From Tetragonia tetragonoides (lineage: Eukaryota > Streptophyta > Magnoliopsida > Caryophyllales > Aizoaceae), in NCBI GenBank assembly GCA_038025085.1, contig CM076147.1, positions 41,662,766 to 41,726,765 on the forward strand: a DNA stretch of 64,000 bases, written 5' to 3'. The notes under the pieces are model-generated. The model was not told where the DNA came from and searched no databases. It saw only the letters and a program-made list of their open reading frames with translations. A program made the position numbers and the translations under genes. This document shows, piece after piece, positions 11,585 through 24,800 of this stretch. The first letter of the stretch is position 1, and the number at the start of each line of letters is the position of its first letter.

Positions 11585-12262
11585 ATGGCTTCTTCATCTA
11601 TTCAATTCCTTTCCCAAGCAACCACCCTTCATCTAAATCTCCTTCACCCAAATCAACCCTTTCACCCATTACCTTCTTTTCCACTAACCCATCAAAAGCA
11701 CCACACTTTTTCATCAATCAAATGCACTACAAACTCCTTAGAACCAGCAGCACCTGAACCACCATCACCAGCAGACTACTTCCCAACCCCGAGCCCCGGG
11801 TCCGAGACCACCATCCCACCGGAGAAATTCCCCATTGAGAAGAGGAGACGGTCTGAAATAGTCCGGGACCGGAAAGTTGGGCTCGTAAAACAGGAACCTC
11901 CAAACTTTGAGATAGGATGGAAGAGGACTAAACCAACTCAAGTAGAGAAGCCAACTGGGTATGTGATCATGGACTTCCTAGAGAAGTTGGAGGAGTTGAT
12001 GGGTCGAGAGTTCGGATCAACGGAGCTCCTGGCTAAGACAGGAGAGATAGTGGCTAAGAGGGCAAGGGAAGAGGCTGAGGTGCTGAGGGATGAAGGCAAA
12101 GTTGAAGATAGGATGGTGACTGAGCTTTTCAGGGTCTTGAAGCTAATGGAAATGGATTTGGCAATGGTTAAAGCTTCTGTTAAGGAAGAGACACTGAGTA
12201 AAAGGATTGAACAAGCTAAAGCAAGGTGTAGACAAGCTATTCTGGTTGCCAATTCATTTTGA
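11585..12262 (+). CDS. Probable chloroplast-targeted protein of unknown function
   Basis: A single uninterrupted 225-aa frame. The first 50 or so residues are rich in Ser, Thr, Pro and His with almost no acidic residues (MASSSIQFLSQATTLHLNLL…), typical of a plastid transit peptide. A Pro-rich stretch follows, then a basic patch (EKRRRSEIVRDRKVG), the segment FEIGWKRTKPTQVEKPTGYV, and a charged, probably alpha-helical C-terminal half (MDFLEKLEELMGREFGS… to RCRQAILVANSF). I do not recognise a named domain or catalytic motif. The regular codon use, the upstream TATA box and the lack of stops support a real gene. A role in plastid gene expression or membrane organisation would be a guess. It converges with the PPR gene, whose stop codon lies 558 bp downstream. 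Confidence 0.8.
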   Translation: MASSSIQFLSQATTLHLNLLHPNQPFHPLPSFPLTHQKHHTFSSIKCTTNSLEPAAPEPPSPADYFPTPSPGSETTIPPEKFPIEKRRRSEIVRDRKVGLVKQEPPNFEIGWKRTKPTQVEKPTGYVIMDFLEKLEELMGREFGSTELLAKTGEIVAKRAREEAEVLRDEGKVEDRMVTELFRVLKLMEMDLAMVKASVKEETLSKRIEQAKARCRQAILVANSF

Positions 12263-12819
12263 TTGTTTACAGGTTAGGCAAAGGGATTTTAGTCTGTAGA
12301 TCAGCTGAAGGGCTTGTTTATATTAATCATGTCGAGCCAATTACAAACGAGGCAATTCCGCAATTGAAACTGATTGTTCTCTCTTTATTTATGTCAAAGC
12401 GCAATCTTAATGATCACTCAGTTAGAGCTCAGTAGTTCTAATATAAATTTTGTGGTTACCAAAGACGAGCATGTCATTGTGACAGGATATCGACATCCGA
12501 GTCTACGCAGATGATCCGATACACATTTGTATGAAGAACCACATTTCACCTGCAAACAGTAACAGTGGCCAAACTTCAAACAGAAGCGGATGAATAATAC
12601 AAAATAAAGCGCATTAGCAAATATGAGCCATTGACCCACCAAAGAAGGAACAAGGATAACAAGAGGCCTTGATTTTTCTTGAAACAGTGATCTAAACAAG
12701 TGGGATGATGATCCAGAAACAAAAATATTAGAACGCAAGGGAGCTTTCTCTCCTGCTGTATGATTTCAATCAAGCATTTTCAGTGATCTAACTCATCCCT
12801 TTTATCTTCTCTTGTTCCT

Positions 12820-15800
12820 CTAGGTTTTCTTCTTTTTCTTTGACTTGTCTTTGGGCTTTCCGTAAGTCACACCACATGCATGGATCACAGCTCGAACATG
12901 GGCATCGTCTTTGGGTATTTTACTCAAGAACAAAGTGGCTGCTTGCAACTGCCCTGCAGCCAGATAGGCCTGGTACATCCTGTGTCAGCAGTACCAATAT
13001 AAGACATGGCAAAGACAATAAAACAATGGAGGGGGGCCACAAATGTGTAACAACTCTAGATTTGAACCATGTCCATCTAAGTAACAACCACTGTAAATGC
13101 AACATTTACTGAGAATGAGATAATAAACTAGTCTAACAAAGTTTCATCACATCAAAAGATATTAATTTGGTGCAAGCTGACTGCTATATATCCCCCAATG
13201 CCATAATAGGGTTCCCAAGAACACTGCTCACTTGCTCAGTACCATGAAATCATGTGTTTTCACTCTCTTACCAATACAATTACAGAGCAGACACATTTGA
13301 CTTGGCCAACAGACACATTTGAATGATTTGAGTATGCAAGGAAGCATATAAAGAAGTGTATGCATAGTGCAAATAATACTTCATGGAGTGGAAGCAGCTA
13401 GTATTGTGGAGCTAAAGCAAATTTATTGCTTGTGTCAAACAAACTGTCAACGAAAAAATTCAGCAAATCTATTTATAATCCAGTGAAGTAGACAAGAATA
13501 GCAACTACTCATCAAACTAAACCTTAGTCCCATACATACCTTAAGAAGCTTAAAATATTATAAGGCAAGCCAGCTTTCTTATATTCCTTCCAAACCATTC
13601 GAGATTTCTGCAGATCCTTGGCACTGACACAAGCACTGAGTAGAAAGTCCAAACATTTCCGTGAAGGATAAAGTTTAAGATCTTCCTTAACAGCTTGAAG
13701 CAAATCTATGCCAATCTGCAAATTAGGAGGCTCCATATCTGCAATGTGTGAAAATACCTAATCCACAAAGACGACTATTATTTAATTACCAAAAGAACAC
13801 AAGATTATTAGGTTGAAACAATCAAGATTGTATAGTAAAAAATGCATTACTTGTTTGATCCAAGCAAATTTTGAGTCCTCAAATACAGGAAGGCTGGGAA
13901 ATGCAATACCTCATCAAAGATAACTTCTCTTGCCGTTTCATCATATTGGAAATGATCTGCAAGTCTCTTCAGCAAATCAACAGCAGGCCTTAACACAAAA
14001 GGAATTTGATTATTGATCATGAACTCCCCCATAAGCATGGCTGGAGAGATGGAAGGAGATATACTTTGGCATCAACATACCTTAACTCATTGATTTTGAC
14101 ACAATACAAGATAACTCTGCAGCAACCTTCAACCCAATAGAATCGATCATTCACTTCTTCAAGCAATTGGAGCAATATACTCAAGTCTCCTTCAAACTGC
14201 AGGTGTTCCTGCAAGATGAAAGTGGCAAATCCATGCAGTATTTTATTTAGAAACACAATCAATCATCCACTACGCTTACAGTATACTATTAAGAAACGAA
14301 GACAAATAGAAACTTACAATGAGAGATACAATTGCCTTTGGCTCTAAACAGTTACCACTCTGCTTGATTTCCATGTAAATGTCCAGTGCATCGGAGATTT
14401 GCCCATGTGATGCAAGGGAAGATACAAGAACACTTCTGATCTCAGTTAAGCTCTTTACAGGTACCCCTTTGTCTTGGACTACCTGATACAAAAAAGAGAA
14501 CCGGGAAAAATGGTGAATATAGTCTCTAACAAGTTTAAATCGCAGAAGAAACCTCATGATGCGTTCGTATGCGTATCTCCGCAAAATCAAAAAGAAAAAA
14601 GCATAAAAACAAAATATTAATGTTTGCCAAGTCAATCAAACTTAATCCAAAACGGATAAACATGGGGAGATGGGAGATGGAAGATTTTCAGACTGCCCCC
14701 GAGGTTTGAGAAAATTTGAGAATGGTTTCTTCAGTTTTCATAACATCATGATAGTACCCTCAATACCTACTATTCAGATACTTGGAAAGTATTGAATATG
14801 ATTTAGCATTAGTAAGTAAGCTATTACCTGCTTTGCCTTCTCAAACTGGCCACACGCAGCATATGCATTTATAAGTGCCATATAAACATGCTTTGTAACT
14901 TGAACTCCACAAGATTTCAGTTCTTCGAAGTACTGCAGACAGAGATATTACGACAATGGTCAATAAACGCAGTTAATTTTTACTCACTCAAGGGATTAAT
15001 AGCAAATGGCTTCGAATTCCTCCCAGCGCCCCACTTTCAACAAAAAATATTAAAGAAACTGAGAAAAATAATTTTATTGGAAAAACAATAGTAGCAAATA
15101 CCATATGTCCATACATATCATACATTACCCTAGTGGACCCTCAGTGGGTAGCTCAGCTGGTAAGACCTCTGAGATTTGTTCTAGAGGTCCCAGGTTGGAG
15201 CCTCCTCGGGGCCAATGGAGGTTTTGCTGGACGCTAACTTCAGGGCCATGGGCCCAGTACCCATGTTGTCTAAAAAATAATAACTCATACCATAACCCCA
15301 GTACCTCTCACAAGGAATCCCCATAGAGCAGATCAGCAGAATATGAGGGGTCACATTTACAGATAGGCTGCTATTTCTCAAGAGCATACAACAACCATTT
15401 TCATAACAAAGTTCACAGGTCGCTAATCATGACCTTTCAGCTTTCTTGTTTTGGAAAATGACATGTATATGAGTGAGAGTCAACTTCATTGCAAGCCTTT
15501 TGACCAAAAGACATATCATTATTGAACGAAGGGATGTGAGAAAGGAAATCAACTACATCAAAGGCAGCTTATACCATATAACAACATACATGAAAGCAAT
15601 TCAGACCTATGGTTCCAGAATATATATCTTTACACAAAAACTTCTATAAGACGGTTTTCTCGTAATTTTTGGTGAGACGAGGGTCACATTTTAGTCAAAC
15701 AAGGATCACGGCTCATAAAAAGTGACCCCTGCAATTCTAGATAGTGACCCCATTTCAGTGTAACAGAAAAAGGGGGAAAAGAAATTGGCAGCCTTGATGG

Positions 15801-18800
15801 TTGGGGCATCTCCTTCACTATCATTTTTATCCACTCCCACCTCCACCTCAAACTTCTAGAAGTTGAAATAAAGCTAGAAGTGGAAGGAGAAGGAGAAGTT
15901 ACAAATTTGTAGCATCTACTTCTTGTCCAATTGTAGCTTCATTTCAACTGTTTAGAAGTTGGATGTGGAGGGTGGAGTGGATAAAAAGGGGGTTGGCAAC
16001 AACAAATGTGGGAGGAGAAGTAGAAGTTGGAAGAAGGTAGGCCAAACGGGCCCTTAACTCCTATTTTTGACAGCCCCATTATGCTTTCATATGTTTCCCA
16101 GACACCCATTTGCACATAAAAACCTAGAGTTGAAATTATTGGAATTAATTCATTTATTTTAATGGTGCAAAGGCAACATAAGATAAGTTAATCTAGGGTA
16201 TTCAGGAATTCATTCTACATTAGCCTATTTATTAAGTCAAATTGCAAAGAAAAAAACTTTTAAATTAAAAAATTTAGATAAAGAATTTTTTTATTAATAG
16301 ACTAAAATTAGTATCATATCCTAAGAGGAAAAGGAGTCTTCAAAAGGACTCTATTTACAAGTTAGCCCAATGAAGCATAACCTGTTTGACCAGATAGCTA
16401 GGAAAACACTCAACAGCTTTAGCCCACAAAGAAGCTAAGACACTAAGTAGACCACCCTGTCCCACAACATATCAACCAACTCTGAAATACCAGGAAAAAC
16501 CCTAGTGTTCTTCTCTAGCCATATGCACCAAAGCACGCCAAAAAATAGCGCTCTTCCACAGCAACTTCTTCTCCTTCCTCCATCCAAGTCCCACACGCCT
16601 CGCTTGTAGAAAAAGAAAATAGATAGACAGTATGACACATGGATCAGAAGGCATTATAGAAAAGAAAATTCCCAAAACTAGTCAGTAATTGGTGACTAAA
16701 TTGATTACTGTACTTTTTACACTAACTATTATTTTTGGTTCACACTAAGGTGGCGTTTACTTGTTTGCAATCAAATGCAATCATTTTACAGGGTAGATGT
16801 AAGGTGAAAAAGGAATGAGGGGGAGGAAGGAGATGGGAAAAGTGAGATTGATTACACCATCCAAAATAATTATCATTACATGGAAAAAGTTGAGCAATTG
16901 TGATTAATTGGATCATGCAAATCAACCCCACTTTTCTCATCCCTCTCCTCTCACTCCTTCCCTTTTCACCCCACATCTACTCTATAAAATGATTGCATTA
17001 GGGCTCGTTTACTTGTTTGCCATGCAATGCAAAACAATCATTTCATAGGGTAGATATGAGGTGGAAAAGGAAGGAGGAGGAAGGAGATGGGAAAAGTGAG
17101 ATTGATTACACCATCCAAAAGTAATCATCATTATATGGAAAAAGTTGAGCAATTGTGATTACATTGTATAACGCAATTAACCTCACTTTTCTCATCCCTC
17201 TCCTCCTACTCCTTAACTTTTCACCCCACATCTACTCTATAAAAATAATTGCATTGCATTGCATTTCATTGCAAGCAAGTAAACGAGCCCTAAGGGTATC
17301 CACCGTCGAGCACATATTTCCCCGTGCTGGTTTATAGGCACCTCAAAGGGTGGAACAGCAGGTCAAAGGATTTAACTAAATTGATTACTGTACTTTTTAC
17401 ACTAACTATCGTTGAGAGTTGAAATTACCTTCGTGATCTCTTCTTCACAAGAAGAGTTGCCTATAAGATAGCTGAAAGTCTGAGAATCTGGTTTAACATC
17501 TGCATGCTTCATTTCTTCAAGAACCCTCAGCACTGAGGCCATGTTTTTCTGCAAACACACATGAATAAAGATATAAATTATATATGAAATCCTGACACCA
17601 AAATGATCTTAAAAGGTAACACTTATCTTCCTTAAACATATTAATAACCAACAAAGAAGGCTCACCAATCCAAATAATATATGAACAGCATGATAACATA
17701 AAAATGTAGACGTGTCTTCATACTGACGAATATATTCTTAGGTTAAATAAAGGCTTACTTACTTTATTCAGCGACAGGGAGTGGAGAGAAGTCGCAATAT
17801 TCCGAAAAGTCAACTAAATTTTAAAAGATATTCAATACTATCAAACATTTCTCGCTAAAGCAAACAAAGAAAGATAAAGATGAGACTCCTCTAAAAGATT
17901 TTCCCCATCATATTTGACAGCATGTTAAATTATCTGAATGTTGGTGTTATGTATTTCAACAAAGTGATTATATTTCAAGGAAAATTTAATATTAATAAAT
18001 GAAAAACCCAAAAAATTGGCAAAGCAAGGGTAAAATGATCACCCTGCACAGCTTTTCCCCAAACATAGGAAGGTGGTAAACCACAACAACAACAAAAGTA
18101 CTCTCTCCAATTCACAAATAAGTGACATTTTTGTCTTTTATGCTAAACTTTGACCACTAAAATATGAAAAGTACTTTGATTCATAATACAAAAATAATAG
18201 TTATTTTGCACTAAAAATTACTTTCATAATATTATTTTACTAATTTTCATTCATATATTTATGAAAAATTAATGGTCAAAGTTTGACCTCAAAAAACGAA
18301 AACGACACTTTTTTGTGAACAAAGAGAGTTTTGTAAAAGTTGGTTTGGCCGAAAACAAAATGTGTCAGGAAAGGCAGTTTCTTACCACAAAATATAAAAA
18401 ATAAATATATTAAAACCCTAAAGATTATGTACTCCATAGCTTTTAAGTAACCTCCGGACAATTCAGTGGCCTAGAAGCAAAAACAATTCATTTGTTGCAT
18501 CTAAATCTAGTACCTAACAAAACCTTGCAATGTCAGCCTTGAAAATAAAACTTCCCCATCTAGACTATATAGGCTGCTGAGTTTCAAAGAACGGGACAAA
18601 CTCTTGGGAATGCCAGAAAGAAACCTTTTCATTTACACTACCTCATATTCCTAGACATTAAAGTAGAAATTTCAACCTAAAGTAAGATATAAATTTGTGT
18701 TCATTTACACAGAAATAAGCATGATTGTGGTTGCGATCCTGCCATCCCGATAATGATCAGAACATCGTGAATTCGTGATTAGGTAGTGTTACAAATTTCA

Positions 18801-21800
18801 CGTAATGGGTCGTGGCTTTGCAGTGCAAATAATTTAGTCAAAATGTTAATCATCCTTATCAGCCATGTCAGCCAATCTTGGTTTGTCTAGCAGCTGGGTT
18901 CCGCTATGTCTCGCCTACATGACAGAAATTCGAAACCCTGTTACGTATTAAGATGCCGTGGTTTGGAAAGTATAGAAACCAATACATCACATATTGGCCG
19001 ATATTTGGTTCCCTGTTGTAACTATTATTCTATACAATTATGAAGAAAAAATTCTCATTCAGAAAAAACCAAGTATGAAACAACCCCCACACACGTGGTG
19101 ATGGAAGAGCAAAAAGAAGAATAGATAGAAAGATAAAGCTGTAAAAGCGTCCAAGACTGAATAAATTACCTCTCGATAATAACCAGCTATTATAGCGTTG
19201 TACATACTTGCTGTTGGCATCAAATTAAATCTCTTCAAATCCTTTAGCATGGCATATGCACTGTTGAACTATAACAAAATATTAAAAATCAAATCAAAAT
19301 AAAATAAAATAATGATGATAGGTGGATCTCATTGAGCACATATCACACTGTCACAGCTGAATGAAACGTAGTTTAAAGAAATACAAATATTTACAGATGA
19401 AGGTTGGGTGTACTCACATCTTTCATTCTAACATTCAGATATATAAGACTCCTGAATGTCTCGCTATTTGCCTTCAAATTGTGGTCACAGAGCATTGAAT
19501 AGATCCGGCGAACCTAATTTAAACAAAAGTGACAGCAGCAAACACCAAGTAGAATAAGCTACAAGATAATAATACACAAAAATAAGATTATGCCAGAACA
19601 TCATCACTGAAAATTCCAAATAACTGATAAGGGTCAAAAAGCAACAAGCGAGAACCACCACCCATTGCACAAGGGTCCCGCCAGAGTGAAATCTAATGAA
19701 GGAATGAGGGTCAAACTTACAGGCAATTCTGCAATTGCAAGTAGCTATGCCCACAAGACGGTCCGTGAAAAATACATCAGGCATGCTCTTTCCCAACAAA
19801 TAAGAATTGAAGAGTACTTCAATGAGACATTTGACTTACTTCATTGAATACAAAATCAGAGAGGGGGGATAAAAGTTGCCTGGTAGGTATAGAAAAAGCA
19901 TCACAGTTCAATATGCTGACATTAACCTCTAAACTAACATAACTTGACCCTCAAAAACACCTTTCCTCAACGGAATTCTACATAGGATCAAATATGGAAA
20001 GCAGGAGTAAAAACAAAAATTGAAGCGTTGTCAATCACATAAAAGTGTTACAAAACTTAATCAACTTATAAGGAGAAAACGATGGCCACATGATTTATCA
20101 TAAGCTATTTGAGAGGAGCATACCAAAATTAACTCAGAGGTATCCTCACAAGCACGACATATGGAGTTGATCGTTTCAGTTGATAACGGCAATCCTGCTT
20201 CACACATCTCATCAACTACTTCCAAGGCCAAATGAACCTATGATTGTTTTGGGAAATGAAGGTAAGAAATTAAAGTTGCAGTACTTTTGAAGCAATTCTC
20301 AATATTGAAAGCAAGAGGAGGAGACGGGGAAGTCAGAAGCTATGACTCAACAAAACAATGGACAACAGGATAAGGAAGGCAGCTCCCAAGTCACCTCTAT
20401 ACCTAGTGCATACCTTATGTGAATCACAACAAAATGTAATGAGCTTCTCGTATGATCCAGGTAAAAGCTCAATTTGCAGTTTCCCATGCATCTCTTTGAA
20501 CTTCATGATAACAACTTCCACCTGCAAATTAAAAATATGAAAAGTGATTAGCAGGTAGAGGCCTTATCAGTGCAGATCGTATCTTTGTCAATATCATTCA
20601 CAGCAGAAAGTCATCGTAAAAACAGTACAGCAATTACCCACGCGTCAAAAGACTTAAGATTCTTACTATACCCAACAACTATCATTCAGAGATCAAGACT
20701 AAAACTTTTCCCTTTTAGCATTCATCATCACCTCATATAGAAATAGCCAAAGACTAATTGAACTGATGTTCTTGGAATTAAACCATCCTATGATAAAGAC
20801 AAAGGTGAATCATTAAATTGGAAGCTTGCACATGCATCTAACCAAAGCTACTTTTCAAAATGCGTGCACTTCTTTTTCTTTTCTTTTTTGGGGAAGACTC
20901 GCCAATTCGTGCATATTCAGCTCGGTACCAGCTGATTCCAACGTCTAGCTCAAATCAATCCAACTAGATTAAACCCAACATTCGAATGACTTTTAAAGCT
21001 TCCCAAGCTAGTACGAAACACCTAAAATTGGAACCAAAGTCAAACCAAATATACCTTCATGGTGAAGTGCTGGAAATTTTAAAACATTTGCAGTTGAATT
21101 GGCACTTTATGGAAATTGAGCTCTTCTTGACCAATTTCTTGACTTTGTGAACTTGCTCCCACATTATTAATAGAGTGCTGCTTACTCAACCTTTTCAAGC
21201 TAAGAGAGGTTTTAAGCATGGACATCTCATGTCTCCTTTCCTGTGTATGTTGGGTTAAACAGATGTCTTGCTTGTTTAAAACTGAATGCAAACTTCAACT
21301 TCCACCCAGAATGTGCAAATGCTGGGGTTGGTGCCTTTGTGTTTGGCTAACCCATTGTTATTTATCTAATAGACATGATGAGATCTTTATTTAAATTCTA
21401 CTCTAGGCTTTCCTTAAGTTCTCCCAACCTTCTGTAGCAAGCTAACTTTGGAAGGTACTCCATTTTCTTGGGTACAATTAGTGTGTTATAAAAACCACAG
21501 ATTGTACACTACTTGGATTTTTTGTGGTGAGCTTCATGCAAGGAAATTGGCAGAGCCATTATCTACAAGGAGATTTTCATTCTGCAATGTGAATCTCTCA
21601 TATGAATAGGAATAATAGGATTATGGCTAAAGTGAACTCCTGGACTTCCACGTAGGAAGATTGTAACTCCTTAAATCTATTTGATTCAGCATGCCAATTT
21701 TTGGGCTCAAATATTCAATCTTCCAATGAAAATTATGTTTTATCTTTTTTAGACAACAAAAGGTTTTAATAATGAACGAAGAGTAACAGTACAAGTGTTC

Positions 21801-24800
21801 AACGTTAGAGGACAAGGAGTCCTCCAAGTAACAAAGCAAAACTATCTAAAAATTAAATCACTCCATAAGCGCTGAACATCTGTAAGGACTCCCCTAAAAG
21901 CCCTAACCACCTTGACCCAGAGAGAAGCTAAGTACACCATGCGAACTCAAACAAAGTCAGCAGGCTTGCCAGCACCGGATGTGAACGAGAATATGAGACA
22001 TTTGGTCCAACTGTGTTTTGTTTTAAGGAGTATTTGGGGGGAATTTTATGAACTGGCTAGCCATCATTGTCTCGAAACGTAACGGTGCATCTCTGAAGGC
22101 AACCTTATTAAGAATGGCTTTTCCAGTGACTGTTTATATGATATGGTGTGAAAAGAGCACAAGATTCTTCAACAAAAGGAACTAAACAGTGATCAAGTGA
22201 TAAGAAGAACTGTAACATCTGTGTTAATGAGTTGTCAGAGAGATAGCAAGTCAAAGCTCTTCTGTCCAAGCCTCAACTGGTTTCCACGAGGCCTGACTGC
22301 TCTTTTATTCTTCAATTTGGTATGTATTTAATCTAAGTTGTTGCCCACCAAAAAAATTAGCCTAACCCTCCCTTGAAGATAGCTAGCAGGGCATATACGG
22401 GCATGTTGATGGGGCAAAAATAGCTCAGGGATGATCTTTTTGTTTACTGCTTGAGATGGAGTTGCCTCACCACTCTTGTTACTCATGCCTAATTATTACC
22501 TTTTGGTTACTAATATTTATCAATTAACAAAGAAAATACATGTAAATATGATTAAAGGCAGAAAATATATACTACAGCAGTGCCTACAATGATGACCACA
22601 AGGAAATTACCAGTAGCATTCATGGGAAGTTCCTCACCGCTAAATTTTTCGTGCTAGTTGCATAATAATAGATCAAATTTGAAATGCTTTGAGCCCCATA
22701 ATCTGCAAGAGTAAAAATATAAACATCACAAGACATCATACAGAAAATCCTAGCACATGTACAATGATCAGGCGCTAGTCCACAAAGTCAAAAACAAGAA
22801 AAGACAATGTCAACTGGTTTATCATAGATCTTCAAGTTGCACTACAGTCTCCTCTCATGGTCTCACAGAAGATTTTCTCTCGTAAGCAATAGCCCCTATG
22901 CCTCTGAATGTTTGTGCAACAGTATGCATATCCACATCCATACATCCCCCAACAAGAAAAGAGAAAGAAAACATAAACAAAATCATGACCATGTCTGCAC
23001 CCACATACACTACTAGATGTTGTTTATTTGCCTATAAGGATCTGGCTTTAGTTTTTCTGTAATGTACCAGCATATTTTGGATTTTGTTTAAAGTGTACTC
23101 ACAGGGGACAATCACAGTTGCGTTCTCACTTGTGGTTGGGACATTGCAGAGAGAGTGTTATGGGTGTCTCATAATGGACTGCCGCTATCATGACATGAAT
23201 TTTCAGCTATTTTATTGGCCATATTGATTGTTTGCAGGCCGTATCAGCCATTTAATCTGCTGTTCATTGGTCATGCCAAACTTTTTCTGCTATGTATGAG
23301 TTGCATCGGCCGATACAACCAAAACTTTGACAGCCTGTTAAGTATTGAGGTTTCTCAGATCAGCACATCACATACAAATCATTATACATGTCTGCCTCAT
23401 AAGCATTAATGTTTGACAGATCAGCACATCACCTACGAATCATTATACACGTCTCATATTGACTGTATTTTGTTCCCTTCTCAAGGGTGTCCTTGGCATG
23501 AATTTGTAAAGAGTCTACAAACAGGATAATACATGAATATTTTATGACATCTTATTTACTCACTCCTAAATCCACCCCTTTCCATCCCTTTTTATAAAAT
23601 AAAATAAAAGAGAACATCACACATGCAAACGGGTGATAAATAATCAACAGCAGCTACAGAAATAGCCCTCTTGATCTCCAATTTCTTTTGCTTTATTGGC
23701 TATATTTGAGCTGTAAAAGTGTAAAACCTTTTGTATTTTGCTACAATATGCATCTTCGCCAATGGATGGATCCACTTATAGCCAAGTCTAGACAAGTGCA
23801 GAAACTTTGCAAGAGAAAGAGAAAATTGTTGACTCGCTAATTATTGAGTTAAAAATTAAAGCTACAAAAGCATTGACACTGGAGACAGCTCGAACATGAA
23901 GATCACGGTAAACAAAGAGACTTGTAAGCCCTAAATGAAACACTTTGCACATGCATAAATTTTCTATAAATTAGTAAAACAGAAAAGTGGCAAAGCATGT
24001 TTATAACAATCATCAAGTGCTCTCTGCAATAACCATACTACTCAAATGCCTCCACTTCGGAGGAGCCTCATTACTCAGAACTTTATAGACCATGCTCACT
24101 TATAACATTGCGACAAGCAATTATGACATTGTGGCACTGTTACATTACAAGAAGTTTAACCACCTAATTTGGCCATTTTATCTTGCATAATGCGTAAGAG
24201 GCAAAAACTTAAAACATTACAGCAGACTTAAGTCTTTCACTACTGTGAATTCAAGCCACAGTCAGGCTCATCACTGAACTCTTCTGTCACTGATATTCTC
24301 CTTACCTTTGTGGTTAACCAACTGAACCTATGAACTTTCTTTGGAGATATATATCCTGAATTATGTGACTGTTCTCTTGTAATCAATAAACAATCCAGAA
24401 TTAGAACAATTAATGGAAATGCTAATACCCTTCTCATCATATCCATCCAAGACCAGGAAATAATATGAAACAGATTAATACATTGCTTCAAGTAAACAAT
24501 CCCTAGATAAATGATAATAATGATTAACACATTCCATAAAGTAAACAATCCCTAGACACTACCATAATTGAAATTCCCACCATCAGTCCATTATGAATCC
24601 TACCAAAAAAATAATCCCCGAATAACTGAAAACTGAAGAAATGCAAAGGGCAAAAGAGGAAAGAAAAAGGTTGACTCCATTTGTACGTACCATAATCTTT
24701 CAATATCTGTATAAACAACTCTGCAAAGTGTTCCAACGCTAGCCTCCCCAGGGATCGAAAAATACAAGCTACATTATTGAATGAAGAGACTTTGGTAATG

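Noticed and set aside
15131..15205. Possible functional tRNA gene
   Set aside because: A and B boxes are present, but the sequence does not fold into a full cloverleaf with a matching acceptor stem, and it continues into an A-tailed body typical of a SINE.
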